A stretch of 64,000 nucleotides of DNA, taken from Brachypodius melanocephalos. Taxonomy: Eukaryota > Chordata > Aves > Passeriformes > Pycnonotidae. The stretch lies in contig VZSR01000520.1 of the NCBI GenBank assembly GCA_013398615.1, positions 18,569,849 to 18,633,848 of the forward strand, read 5' to 3'. A program made the translations under genes and the position numbers. The notes under the pieces are model-generated. The model made no database searches. It saw only the letters and a program-made list of their open reading frames with translations, and was not told the DNA's origin. Positions 24,273 through 36,967 of this stretch are shown here, in pieces (the first letter of the stretch is position 1; each line of letters opens with the position of its first letter).

Positions 24273-25814
24273 CTTGCAGTTACATGCATGAGCACTTATG
24301 GTGTGTGTACTCCTACCTTTAAGAAACCCTTTGGTACTACTTTCAAACCTAGAACCATTTCCAGTGTTATTGTTCCTGTAATGCCACTTGCTTGGTGTCT
24401 CAGTTACATAAATATGAAACAATCTTGGTCTCACAAGAAAATGCAAAATGAAGCAGCACTTCTCATGCTGATTTCACTTTATTCAATAAAAATAATGTCT
24501 GGTGAGATCTTTGAAATTTATCAAGACATAACAGAGATAGTGATGACACAATTTGTTATTCAGTTACTTTGGTTTCCTGCACAGTTAAGATGTTCCATTA
24601 GAGTTACCATGTTGCTTCTGCACAACAACATGTGGTATTTTATCTTTTCAAATCATTATCTTCCATTTTATTCCTATTCTAAAAGTGGAGACTATGAAAA
24701 GAAAATTAATGAAAAGTGTTTAATTGGGATTTGTACTCTGGTAAAAGATAATGGCAGAGGCTGCACTCCAAAGACATATCAGTCTTTTTAATTACATGCT
24801 AGTGGTAATATTTCTGTGAGTTTCTAAATCAGAAAATTAAAACCATGTGAGATTATTTTGCTATAAAGGAGTGTGTGTTAACTCTTCACCACTCTATAAA
24901 GAAATTATAAACTACATGAATTTCTGCATGTACAGCAGAAATGATTTAACCTGGCTTCTATTCTCATAATTAAGTAAATAAAAAAAGATCATCTCTGTAA
25001 TGCCTCTTCTTGGTCTGTCGATCTAAACAGAATTTAACAATAAAGAAGTATTTGATTACTTCATTGTCTGGTTAGTGAAAATTAGGCTGTTCATGGCCTA
25101 CTGTCCTACTTTGTTAGAGGAAGCCCAGTGTAATTAGAAATTATGCATAAAAAATCCAGCCTGGTGAAGATGAGTGTGAAATACGTTTTCATGCCAGGAG
25201 TAAGAATCATTTTCCTCAAAATACGAACTGAGCAGAAACTGGAAATGTAATCTCTACAGTCAGTACATATACATGCATGTGTTTATGTATATTGTATTTT
25301 AATACAATGCTGCTGACCAAAAGCCAAATGGATTTTTTTTAATTTGTGTTGGGACACATAGATATCCTTTGTCTAATGTGGAAAATGTCTGGCTTCCAGT
25401 CAAATTATTAGGAACTGACAGCATACCAGAGCAGGTAAAATAAAGCTAATATCTACTTATCTGAACATTCATTGAAGTTTTAACCCTAGGTCAGGTCATA
25501 GTTTATATAAGCAGAGAATAGTTTTGTGGCAAAGTAAAAACACCTAAATTGTCATTTATCTCCTTTCAGCTATACACAGAAAAGCAAAACCCACATGTAT
25601 ACAGACACAAAGACACATCTATGTATAAACATAGGAACTAAATCTATGTAAAGGTGTGTAGGATTTCCATGAGTACATCTGTACTGCCAGTTTCTTCCCT
25701 AGGTAATTTTTTTTTTTCAAGATTTGAAGGAAACTGCTATTCCAAACTGCTATCAAATGATCACTGCTCAACCATAACAAGATCTGTTATGTTTGAATCT
25801 TCACTAGGCAGTGT
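24273..25814. other. Unassigned AT-rich spacer with one long anonymous open frame
   Basis: The plus-strand frame 24288-24791 (167 codons) is long for such AT-rich sequence but has no recognisable domain. An inverted repeat, ATTGTATT / AATACAAT with a 2-base centre, lies at 25291-25308. Nothing else can be named. Confidence 0.45.
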
Positions 25815-25918
25815 GGGGTCTTTTTTGTGTTTGGGTTTTGGTTTTTTTTGGGGGGGTGTTGTTGCTGGGTTTTTTGGTTTTGAGGTTTTTTTTGTTTATT
25901 TGTGTGTTTGTGTGTGTG
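25815..25918 (+). repeat. G/T-rich low-complexity tract
   Basis: About 100 bases almost free of A and C on the plus strand. It contains T-runs, a G7 run near 25850, further GGG runs, and ends in short TGTG repeats. Several G-runs could in principle form an imperfect G-quadruplex. It also provides a T-rich tract just ahead of a splice-like AG at 25927. Confidence 0.85.
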
Positions 25919-27239
25919 ACTCAAAAGCAATGGAGGAAACACCTGAAGTTGACACAAACTTAGAAGTTGGAGAGTCAGGAACAAAATCATCCTACTCTTC
26001 AACGGGTAGGTCTGGTGGTAACCCACTTCAGTGAGTATGGCTCTTCTCTGTTATCTATGCATATATACCAGTTGCCAAATTCATAATTAAAGATTCATTC
26101 ATGCAGAGATGATTACGGTGTATCATTTTAGTTGATGATGGAGTACTGTTTTTTTTATGGAGAATCTTGTCTTTTCAGGTTTAGAAATCTACTTACTAGA
26201 CCACAAAACCCATGAAGACTGAAAACAGACCTCCCATCATAGTAAGGAACAATATGCTAGAAGTCCATGCCCCATGAGATGAGAAAGGTGCAATGTGTGT
26301 GTGCCTCACTAACCACTGCCTTTGAGTATGGACTTAATTCATAAAATGTCTCTGTGGATCATACCATCACTGAAAACGACAGAAAAAATGGTTTTGCCAA
26401 TAGTTCTCTCTGTGTCCCAGTCTGTGCACCAGCTGCTGCAAATGCTTGAACTTGCAAGGTTTGAATCTTCAAATCTTTGAAGGATTTTGTGGATTATTTA
26501 GGTTTACACACATAATTAACACATTGAAGTTAATACACTAGTGCCTTAGTGCCTTCAGGCTCAAGTGCACAGCATTTTCAGTAACAAGCCCTGAGCAAGC
26601 CAGAGGAAGACTTTTGTAAGACAATGAAAATTTATTTGTATTTCTTTGACCACTTTCCTAATGCAGCCACTTAAGGGTAGCCTCAAAATTTTACATCTCT
26701 TGTAAACTTAATCTACCTATTTACCAATACAGATATTTATTAAAAAGAAACCCCAAACAAACTCCAAAGTTAAAGGTTTATGTTTCTTTTCCCACTGTCA
26801 AAACATATTTTCACATTTTGAGTGGACTGTAACTGGGTCTCCAAAGGAAATTTGTAGTCCTTCACTACTCACTGTCTGTCACTGGGCATTTCCATGCATC
26901 ATTTATTACCTTGACTGTTTCTAACAGCAAGCCAGTAAAATTTTGCTCTTTAAACCTATCACTGCTTACCATTCTGATCTGCCATTCCACCTAAATAACT
27001 CTAAGAAGAAATTGTGACTATTGCTAGATTCAAACATATCAAAAATATTTCAGCAATACATATCAGCTACAGTGGAGCCAAAAAAACAACACTAGTTATA
27101 TGCAAAAAGCAAACAGAAGTAGATGTGCAAAACCTGATCTCTTATTTAGAGGATTTAATATAATTGAAACGAATCATCATCTACCCATGTAACTAAGAAG
27201 CCCATCTCTGTTCTGAAGAGACCCAGACTGCTTTGTTAA
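25919..27239. other. Spacer with one splice-flanked open segment
   Basis: Apart from the open segment 25928-26030 discussed in the findings, no gene or repeat is recognised. Confidence 0.45.
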
Positions 27240-27545
27240 AGAAACTTATGCAATTGCTGACGTGTGACTTTAGCCAATAGCTTCCTGCTGAATAAATGCT
27301 GAGGGCATTCCTGACATTCCTCGAGGGAGGTTCCTGGCCAAGCTTTGGCAGCTGTGTCCCTTCCAGTTCTGTACTGAGTGCTGAGCTGCACCCACACAGA
27401 AGCCAGCTCTTGTCAGCACACGCCGGAATTTCCAGACATATATGGACAACACTCGTATGTGAACAGGGTGTTCCTCGCCCCCATGCACAAACCAGGACTG
27501 GAACGTGCTGAGGTCTCATTTCATAGATTCCCAGTGAGGCAATCC
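27240..27545. other. GC/CpG-richer block of unknown origin
   Basis: This block is clearly less AT-rich than its surroundings and has CpGs at GACGTG, CCTCGAGG, ACGCCGG, ACTCGTA, CCTCGCC and AACGTG. On the plus strand a GCCAATAG (CCAAT-box-like) near 27273 is followed by AATAAA at 27291-27296. Three overlapping open frames of 71-108 codons occur on both strands, as expected of a GC-richer block, and none has a recognisable domain. A degraded LTR, a retrocopy fragment and a conserved regulatory element are all possible. Confidence 0.35.
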
Positions 27546-30500
27546 CATGAATTCAGTGCTTTAATTTGGTACCTACATCACCAAGGCAGGGTAGATTCCT
27601 TTATGCTTTGTCTGTTCTTATGTTTGTTTTGTTTATTTTTGGTCTTTTAAAAAATTATTATTAAATAGAGTGGAATTTCTTTGAATAAGATGGAACTTAT
27701 CCCAGAATTCTGAGCATTTTATTATTTTTTCTAAGCTTTTGACAGAAATATTTTGGATCTGCAATAAAGTTTATTTTTTCTCAGCAAATTGTCTAAAATT
27801 ATCACTTGCATTATTTAACAATGTATACCTTCTTCAAAATGCTTTACCTTTGCAAGTCTGATTTAAATGGAATCAGAAAAACAAAATAAGCATCGATTTT
27901 ACACCTTCATCGCACATGTCTGTGGAATTCTACAGTTTTCACTAAATTCCTGAATAGTCATAAAGGTATATTTATGACTTCTTTCAGCTTAGAAAAGTGA
28001 ACATTCCCATTCAGAGTCCCTGGTAGATTTTCTTTGGAGGGCAGAAGTATCAAATGTGCATGAAAAGCTCTTTATCAACAGAGCATTTTTGACAGCCAGT
28101 TATAAATGTGTTGACACCCTTTTCTTCAACAAGTACTGACTACCCATTTCTTTCATTCCTTCCCAAAAGTTCTGCCTACTCTGAAAGTGCATTCATGTTA
28201 CTTTGAATAAGGAAGGACTCAAATAATAAAATGTCCCCCCTGTACCTCTCTCACCTTTTACTCTCAGACCCAGTGCTGTTTCCAGTAATGTTTTGTTTGT
28301 GTATAAGACTTACCCTGTTATTTATGTTCTTTCCCTACTTTGCACTGACAGTATTTGTGCTGAAGGTCACTACCATTTCCTTGGTCTTCCAGAGATTTAA
28401 CTGTTTCTTTCAATAACAACTAGTTTTTTTATTCAAGTTAGAGCATATATTTAAATTGCCAGTCCTCTTTTATATTGCCATGAGTTCCCTGGGACCTCTT
28501 GAATTATATTGCATATGTGGAATAGGCAGGGCCAACAGTGTGGACTCTGAGTATGGAATAATACTGAATGTTACTAGATTGTTTGCTGCTGTAGGTGATT
28601 CCAGTCAAAATGTCAAATAAAGAAAATAAAGTATTCCAGCATGGACCAAGCCTTGTCAAATTGGTAGACGTGCTATAAATACTAATTTTTCTCAAAAATA
28701 TGTCCTGGCACAATTTGCCTCAAGCCTTGCTTATATGCAGAAGCATCCAGCTGCGTTTATATGTTAGCTAAAGGAGAATCAAGGGGTTTACATAGCATAC
28801 AAAAATTTGTAAATTATCCATAAAAGTGTATCATTAACATGACTTATTTCTTTCTCTGTGTTCCTTATGAATGGGTCATAAAGAGAGTCTATTTGTTTTG
28901 ATGAGAAGTAAAACAGAAACATAACAAAAAGGTATATATGAAAGATGCTATGAGAAATAGATGCAAATTACAATACCCAGAAATAATCCAAATGTCTTTG
29001 ATAAAATATGGCTTTAAAATATTGAGCTTTTTGTTCCATCATAAAATATTTAAGAACAGCAATTTAAATTAAAATTCTAAAAAATCTACATACACAAGGT
29101 GTAACAATAGATTAATTTGTCTGTTTAGTTTTACATAATAAATCCCTTTTTTTTTGTCTTTTTCTGAACTTGTCCCAGCAAATTCTGAGGCAGAGGTTCT
29201 CTTCTTGTGATATGTTTATTCGTACTTAGCATAGTAGGCCATGGCTGAGATCAGGAGCTCCCAGGAAAAGTACAATTAGTATTTTAACTAGGGAGAGGCA
29301 AATGCAATAATGTTTTCTGCTGTTGTATTTTATTTTCTTTTATCTAGTTATACCTATGCATGAATCTCTATAATGTCCAGCACAAATGTGTATAACAAAA
29401 CAAATATCAAGCTACTGAAAAGAGAAAGGCCTTTTCACTGGAGTGCTCACTTGTCTAAGGTAGGATAATGTGGATATCTAAGAATGAGAGTGAAAACAGG
29501 ATTAAACTAATACCCTTGGATTAACATGGTAATTATAAGACATCCCTTGCTCTTTTTTTGGTCTCCACGCATTTCTACTAAGTGGAGATGAACAAGTCCA
29601 ACCAGGGATTAAGTGAAACCCAGCAGAACATCCAACTGCTTTTGAACTACATAGTGTTCTAAAAACTTGAAGCTTCCTTATAAGAAAATGTTAGGAATGA
29701 TTCCAAACCATCTAATGTCCTGGTAATTGCATTATTCATTATTATATCTCAGGAGACATTAAAACTAAAAAGATTCTCTGAAGCCAGAAACTAAAACTTG
29801 GTATTTAAGCATTTTGAAGTACTCTTAATTAAATAAAATTTCATCAAAATGTCCTTTTTCATCAGATCCAACTTTCAACAGCAATCATTTTTTGTGACAA
29901 ATTTGTCCTGAGGAAAAATGCCATCAGTGCTGTCTCTCATTGCATTATCCAGTAAATTGCTCTGCTGTTTGTAATCTGTTACTATGTCATGGATGTTTCT
30001 AAATTGCTGTTTAGCTAACACATATATTTCCTGTGTATATTTTCTGGTACAGCCAGAGGAGTTTCCTTGAATCTTTAACACATTTTGATTTTCTATACAC
30101 TTTTGGCACATTTGCTTGATGGGAATTCCTATGAATATTCCTCAGAATGCTTCGGAGAATTTCACAGTGTCAGGTAGAAGGCATAGATAGCAGAGAGAAT
30201 CAGTGACTCTTGGGCAAGCAGCTAACACAATAAACATAGTAATACTTCATCTCTCTTTGTGAGCATAATCAATAAAGGATCAATAAACTCGGCATGCAAA
30301 AATGGTTACAGTCCTTTCCCTATATGATTCTTTTGTAGCAACTCTATCAAAACATTAAGGAAGAAAACCCCATGACCTTATAGGTCCAGGGTCTCCAGCC
30401 ATCTGAAAACTTAAAACAGATTTTAAAACAGTAGATCAGGAATATGATGACAATGAGACTTTAAACAGGTAAAAAACTGATGTGAAATATTTTACCACCA

Positions 30501-33500
30501 TATCAATCTGATTTAATTCTGTTATCCTATACCCTCCATAAAAGCAATTTGCCCACAGTTCAGTAGGGTGTTACTGGTGCAAAACTAGGGCAAATTACCT
30601 TTGGCAGCAAATGGCTTTCTCCCCATCCCCCGTTGCATTCTATGGGAAAACTGACAATAGGTAACATGCTGATGCGAAGGTCTTGCAGAGGCTACTGAGG
30701 GGTGAGCAATGAAAAGTTCCTGCAGGAGGTACCTTTCAATAATGAAATCCATAGAGCGGAAATCCTCTTGTGAGATGAGAAGAAACTTCAAAGTTTTTAA
30801 ATAGTGGGATTGGTTTCACAGAACATGATTCATGGATCCACATAAGGCTTGCTATAAAGGACAAAAAACCCCTCATACACACCTAAAAGTGTCTGTTCTT
30901 AAGATAATGTTTTTAATTTTTACCTCTATCCATCTGCAGGAATTTATTCCTATACTTTTCTTTTGGTTTCTTTTGTGGCTGTGTACAAATTTGTCAGGAA
31001 ACATGGCTGCATGTCATTAGGCATCTTTCCAGGCTGTAGTGTCTGCAGTGCCTGAGGCTGGCACACTAATAAGATCATGATATATTATTTCATACTAATA
31101 CCAGACATTTTTACAGAGCAAGATGAAAATACTCCTATTAGACGTGAGTTGTCTTTCTAATGGGATTTTGGAGAAAAAAATAGGCACACTTCTGCAAGTG
31201 TTGCAATACAGACAGGAGAACTATAGTGTTTATTGGAAAGAAAAATATGTTGTAGCAAAGCCTTGAGATGTGTAGCCAAAACTAGAACTGTATTTTTAAA
31301 GTAGATTTATTCCCAAGATTGATGTGAATTTCATTTTTTAAAAGTTTTGGATCATATGAAATTATGTATTTTCAGCTTTGGAAAGCTAAAAAAAGGAAGC
31401 TTGTGCAAAAAAACAGAAAAATCCAAATGGATATGACTGCAATCTTAAATCAGTCTGTTCATCAGTTTGGCAGATCCCAGGGTAACTTAGGAGATCTGTA
31501 AAATAAGATCCAAATCCATGCAAAATGCAGGGCAGTCATTAAATTTTTAAACAAGTCTGAACACAGGCTGTTTAGACATTGACATGTCTTTCCTTCTTTC
31601 ACTGATCCTTAAAAGATAATTTTTAAATTATTTGTATGTAAATAGGTGTATAGTAAAGTTTGTGGAAAAAAATCTCCTTATCGATTCTAAATAATTGCAA
31701 TTAGTGGTTCTAAATAAGCATGATCACCTATGTTTCATACAAAGTATATAGATATTACTTGTTCCAGAAACATCTCTGATTATCATGAGGGTGACAGAAA
31801 AACAGAGAAAAGATTTCTACACACCACAGTTCCATTCTCCAAACCTTCATCTTCTGCAGATTACTTTGTTGAACCAGATATCACAGAGTGGACAACTGTG
31901 GGAAGAGGGGATGCTTCTCCTGCCATAATCTATCCTCACTGGCATTTCCATTCAGTTAATGGAATATGGAGTACCAGTCATCTCTAATAACTAATTAAGA
32001 CTTGAGAGCTCTTAAAATTAGTTTCTAAGGAATATAAAGGCCAACTGAAGCAAGGTTCAACTTGGAAACAGACAGAAGTTCTTTACAGCAAACACAACTG
32101 GCCACAGTTCTAACCATCAATGGAATCCTCTGTATAAGAGGTCCTGCCCTTGTGAAAGATAGGTTCTGATCCAACTGCAGGTTTTGGGGCTTAATGCAGA
32201 AATGGATGGGTGAAACTGAGCCTGAGTTATGCAGAAGGTCAGACATCCTGTCCAGAACAGACTCTTCTGAGAAGAAAATTTATAAAAATAGTAACAGAAA
32301 TATGTAACCCAGTGAGTGTATCAAGCATTTATTTAGGACTTGGGTTCAAAACTCTAATGTACTTTTCCCTCACAGATTCCTAAAGCCATTTATAACAGAC
32401 CAGCTTCTCATGACTACTTATATTTATAGTTTTTCTGCCTGGTTGTCACTGGTCACATTTTTAGGCTTTGCATTGCATTTTAAATAACCTGAGTCATTTC
32501 ATGTTCATGTTTACCACTCTAGTCCTTATTTTATGAGGTTTTTCCATGAGTCTGAAATGAAAAATGTCCTTTCCTCCTCTCTGCTGAAAAGTCACAACCA
32601 CAAGTCATCCATCACAGCTCAAATTTGTCCCTTAAAATTTTATCAGATCACTCACAGAAGAGATATTTCCAAACTAGAAGTTAAACTTCAATTTTTCTTT
32701 AGTTCTCAGAGGAGATGAAAAGAGCTCACCTTTCCTTCAAAACAGTTATTTCCATTTTTTTCTCCAAATTCTGCATAGAAAATGAACTGAAAGAAAAATC
32801 TATTCATCCCTGGCACTGCAAGCACTTGCAGTTCCTTTTAGGGGTTTTTGTATGCTTTTTATTCTGGAAGAGAGCTGAGAAGGAAAAGGATATGTTGTGG
32901 TTGTGTCCATCATCTCTCTCCCTCACACACAGTCCACTAATTTCAAGCTTCAAAAAATAAATACTTCATGCACAGAGTGCAAGAAATGAATATCAAGCAG
33001 TGTGTCCAGAAATTTTCTTTAAAGAGAGCTCAGTACATCCAGCTCTATGTTGTATATCATTTACTCTTCATTTTATTCTGAATTATGAACAGTCTCAAAT
33101 CTGACTGAGGTGTATCATCTACAGCATCACTCTGCCCATGTGTAATAAACCCTCTTCCCTCAGCTTTCTGCAGATAGGAATAACCTAGCAGTGCCAGGCT
33201 GTTACATACATCTATGCTACCTGGCCAGTAGGAGGGTTCATTCAGTGCTGGGGACCTCAGTGAGGCTCGTGTGCCTCCAGCTTTCTGGTACTTTAGCACT
33301 CGCTTCCAGCATGGAGAATACACGAGTAAGGTTTGCACTTCAATATTTTGGTTTCTACGTCTTCATATTTAGTTATTAGTTTTAAAGGCAACACACTACA
33401 GAGGGAAAATCAATGTGATCTGTGGAGTTGGCAGTAGAGATTTTCCCCAAATGTTTGCAAGGATCTCATTTCTCACAGATATTACTGCCAAGAAAGAGCT

Positions 33501-33501
33501 T
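27546..33501. other. Unassigned AT-rich spacer
   Basis: About 6 kb without a recognisable gene, RNA or interspersed repeat. A 78-codon reverse-strand frame (29875-30111) has protein-like composition but no family resemblance and no good splice acceptor. Other frames are shorter or low in complexity. Confidence 0.45.
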
Positions 33502-33560
33502 GTTTTTTTTTTTTGTTTTTTTTTTTTTTTTGTTTGTTTGTTTGTTTGTTTTTTTGTTTT
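33502..33560 (+). repeat. Poly(T) / (TTTG)n low-complexity tract
   Basis: Two T-runs of 12-17 bases interrupted by G lead into five or six TTTG units. On the opposite strand it reads as (CAAA)n and poly(A), which could be the tail of a reverse-strand retroposon, but no body is recognisable beside it. Confidence 0.9.
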
Positions 33561-34006
33561 AACATAAGGATTGTCAGCAATAATTTTCTGCCTAAAGTAT
33601 TTCTCCATTCAAATGCTAACCCTACTGTAAAACAAGATTTATTCAAAAATACTTATTATTTCAAGTGAGAGAAGAAGGCCGAGGCCCAATATGTGGAATT
33701 GAAAAGATTCAGCCAACAGCCGTAGAGGTAACTACAAAACTGTCTTGCAAAAGACCTTGGAGAAGCAAAAGGAAGGAAGGAGAGTGCAGAAACCTTTCCA
33801 AGGAAAGAGTCTGTTACCTTTCATCATCAGCTGCAATAGTGAGAAATTACAAAGCTGTGTGTCCAAGATCAAAGCCTGAGCCTTTATTAAGCAGGCAATC
33901 TAATATTAACATACTTACTCTCAGACACCCATAAATGTTTGTATCATGCCTATCCTGTTTTGTCTGTTCTTTCATAATCTTTCTTTTTAATTGATAGGCA
34001 GAAAAA
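33561..34006. other. Unassigned spacer with LTR-like signals on the reverse strand
   Basis: On the reverse strand 'GCCTGCTTAATAAAGGCTC' and 'TTGATCTTGGACACACAGC' (33850-33906 on the plus strand) resemble the poly(A)-signal/U5 portion of a retroviral LTR. There is no clear TATA box, terminal dinucleotide or target duplication, so I do not call an element. The 89-codon plus-strand frame 33665-33934 has no family resemblance. Confidence 0.3.
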
Positions 34007-34026
34007 ATGTTTCCTTAAGGAAACAT
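34007..34026. repeat. Perfect 20-bp palindrome
   Basis: ATGTTTCCTT (34007-34016) is followed directly by its exact reverse complement AAGGAAACAT (34017-34026), with no spacer. The core pairs two inverted GGAA words, which ETS- and STAT-type factors can bind. No nearby promoter is recognised. Confidence 0.8.
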
Positions 34027-36967
34027 CAGGATTGTGAGTCATACATTTTTATTCCTCTGACTGCTGTTTAGTGCAGTAATAAACAAGAACTGTAAGTGTC
34101 TATATATGTCTGAGGAAGAAGTGCTCTTCTGCAAGTACTGATGAGAGCTGCTGACAGTGAACCTGATGCAGGGCACAGTGCAGGCCCTGACATTAGGAAT
34201 AGGAGGGAAGCAATCAGCAGAGCTTGCTTCCAGTAGGTTGAAAGGATAAAACAAGTTTCCTCCTGACTGAACAACTGTCAGTGATCACACAAAATGAAAG
34301 GAAGTCAGAAACCAGAGCTGCATGACCTGTTGGGATTAACTACAAAAGCTAATTTAGAAGCCCCTGCTGCTGCCAAAATTATGAGGACAAAGAATTTGGC
34401 TTAAAGACACTTTCTTTCTCCTCCTTTGTGCCTGAATAACTCCAAGATGATGTAGAATATAAATCTGCTAGAAAAATATGGAAGACTGCAGTTTGTTTTT
34501 CATAAACAGATCTGATACAATTACTGGTAGCAGAGATGAAATTGAGCTAGAAGCTATGAGTCCCAGGCAAACCTCCTGAAAATTTAGCGTGTGTTTGGGA
34601 GTGAAGGTTTTGGTTGGACTTTCCCCTAACGGGCAGAGAGAATGTGCTAAGTCTGAGTCCAATTCCATGTTTTTCTTTGTTTTCATTGTTATGATAGTCA
34701 TGGCTACCGCTGCAAAATTAGGCCATTAAAAAAAAGGCAAGCAGCCCACGCCAAATGGTTCCCATTTGAGCTAAACTCCTTGGGCTCAGCAACAGACAGA
34801 AAGGTACCTATTTAGGACATGTGTTTTCTGCTTATTTCTGCCCTTGACTTGTTTTGGATGATACAGTGAGTTAACAGATGAAATTTCCTTCCTAGGGAAA
34901 AAGGCTGATATTTTCCAAACTACTTTCATCCCAAATTGGCATTTTCAGAGACCAATATGTTTAGGAAAAAAATCAGTTCAGAAATGTCAAAATATTTTTT
35001 TTTAAATCAAACCCAAATATTCAATGTTTCCCAAACTGTCTTAAGTTTGCTCACACATGAACTGGAGTCATGTTGCCTTCCTAGGGTGTAGCAAGGGGAT
35101 TATATGTATATTTATACCTATACAATAAATATCTCATCAGATTTTGAGCTAATGGAAAGCTGCTCAGAAACTAGAATTAGGATGGGAGGCTTGCACCTGT
35201 ACTAAATATGCAAAGAATTGGCCAGGATCTATATCCTGGACCACCACTGATAGATCCTCACAGTGTGAAGATCCCAAAGCAACCTACCTATATTATCATG
35301 GCACAGAAGCCACAAATTCTTGACTCTTCTTCTCAACCAATCAGCCTAAAAATTCTCTGTGACTTTCATCTGTTACTGCTAAGCATCTATGGCTCACAAG
35401 ACAAAATCACAAAAAGTCAGCAGCTGGTCAACCTTACCATTGACCTACTAATATAAGTTGCACCAGCATTTGCAGAATGAGTAGGAATTAAATGGTCTCT
35501 CAGGATCTGTGGAATTGAGGGATGGCATTATTCAGAGGGGGGGAAAGCAGAAATATTCAGATCTTGTATCCAGAAGAATTTATGGTATTTTCTACAGGCT
35601 TCACACTTGTCCTTTAGTCTGAGCTATTCTTTTAGGAACATTAACTGTTACGTTTTGACTAAAACATGAAGAATGTTCCTGTCTTACTCATTTCTCCACC
35701 TTTTAAAAGACATTGTGTAAATGCATTTAAAAGAGCATTTAAATGAAAGATAAGTGATAACTATGTTGTCTTGTAGACTTCATTAAATTATGCTTAGAAC
35801 TCATTTGCTTTGTTGACCCAAATCATGGAATCAGTTCTTGCTGTAGGGATTCTTTTTTATGTCCCAGAGCATTCATGGCTCGCTGAATTCTGCCACCTAC
35901 AAGTGTTTAATTACAGATGTCTGTTTCATATAAAAAAATGTCTGCCAGCAGTCTTTTGGCATAGTAAGGTATGAACTGTTTAGATCCACTCATGAGCACC
36001 AGCAGCAGAAATGGGGAAAATAACTTCCCCCAGTTTCTGGGTCTTGACATGATTAGGTATTTTGTGCTGGAACTGTACTAAATTTTGCATTAAAATTTAC
36101 TGTTTTCCCTACTTCTCCAGCCAGAAATATATGTACATTTAAGAATATAATATGAAAATTAAACTCTCAAGATAGCATTGCCCAAGATGTGAGCTCAAAC
36201 TTGGTCCAGGAAGAGATAAGAGATAACATCTAGGCTTTGGAATACATTTGCTACTATGCGAAGATGCACCTCACAATCCATAGGCTAAAAGCATAAAAAT
36301 GTCCTGGATTGTTTCATCCCTGAACTGACTATTTTGAATATTGGAACTGACTTGAGGATGAAGGTTGCTTAGTGTCCACATTTCTAAACTGGAACTTTTC
36401 ATCAGAGATTTCTGTGCAACATCTTGTCTTGCAGTAAAATGCTTAATTTCTCTGGTGTAGTGCTTTTAAAGCTAAACCTGAAGATTTGGGTTGATATATA
36501 TATATAACATTTGGGAATGCCATTATCTTGAGTCCTGTGAATTTTTATATAATACCTTATCTCCCCTCTCTCTGCATTTGAGACTCATGGCTGCAGCTGC
36601 TGTGCAAAGCAAAGTTTCCCTTGAACGTCCATTTCTGAAGAAAAAACTCTGCTATTCCTAACTGCTGAAGTTTGAGTGAGCCCCTGTACCAAGCCAGTAT
36701 ACCATATAGCAACCTCAGCCTCCTCTACGTGAGATGCCGCTGCCTCACCTCAGCGAAGGACCACATGTTGCCATCCTTTGTTGGCAGACATTAGATAGAC
36801 CAAAATATGTGAGGACTTAATCTGGAGAGTGATGCTGTCTCACGTCTGGAGGACAGAATACAAAATTGAATCAGGCAGGATTTAAAGAAAAAAGGCCAAG
36901 TTGTTTCAGTACCTGAGGACTAGGTGAGCAACATCTTTGTACTGCAAGTGGAAACCTAATTGGAAAG
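34027..36967. other. Unassigned AT-rich spacer
   Basis: No gene or interspersed repeat recognised. A short (TA)n run lies near 36493-36506. Confidence 0.45.

Noticed and set aside
25815..25918. G-quadruplex in the GT-rich tract
   Set aside because: G-runs are irregular, with long T loops. Only one run is long, so a stable quadruplex is not well supported.
29875..30111. 78-codon reverse-strand frame with protein-like composition
   Set aside because: The K/N/Q/I content is expected of AT-rich DNA, no good acceptor precedes it, and no domain is recognised.
31860..32250. Possible old CR1 tail
   Set aside because: A few words such as GAAACAGACAGAAGTTCTTTACAGCA recall CR1, but their order and spacing do not hold.
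33396..33608. Lysine/threonine/glutamine-rich reverse-strand frame
   Set aside because: It is the translation of the poly-T/(TTTG)n tract.
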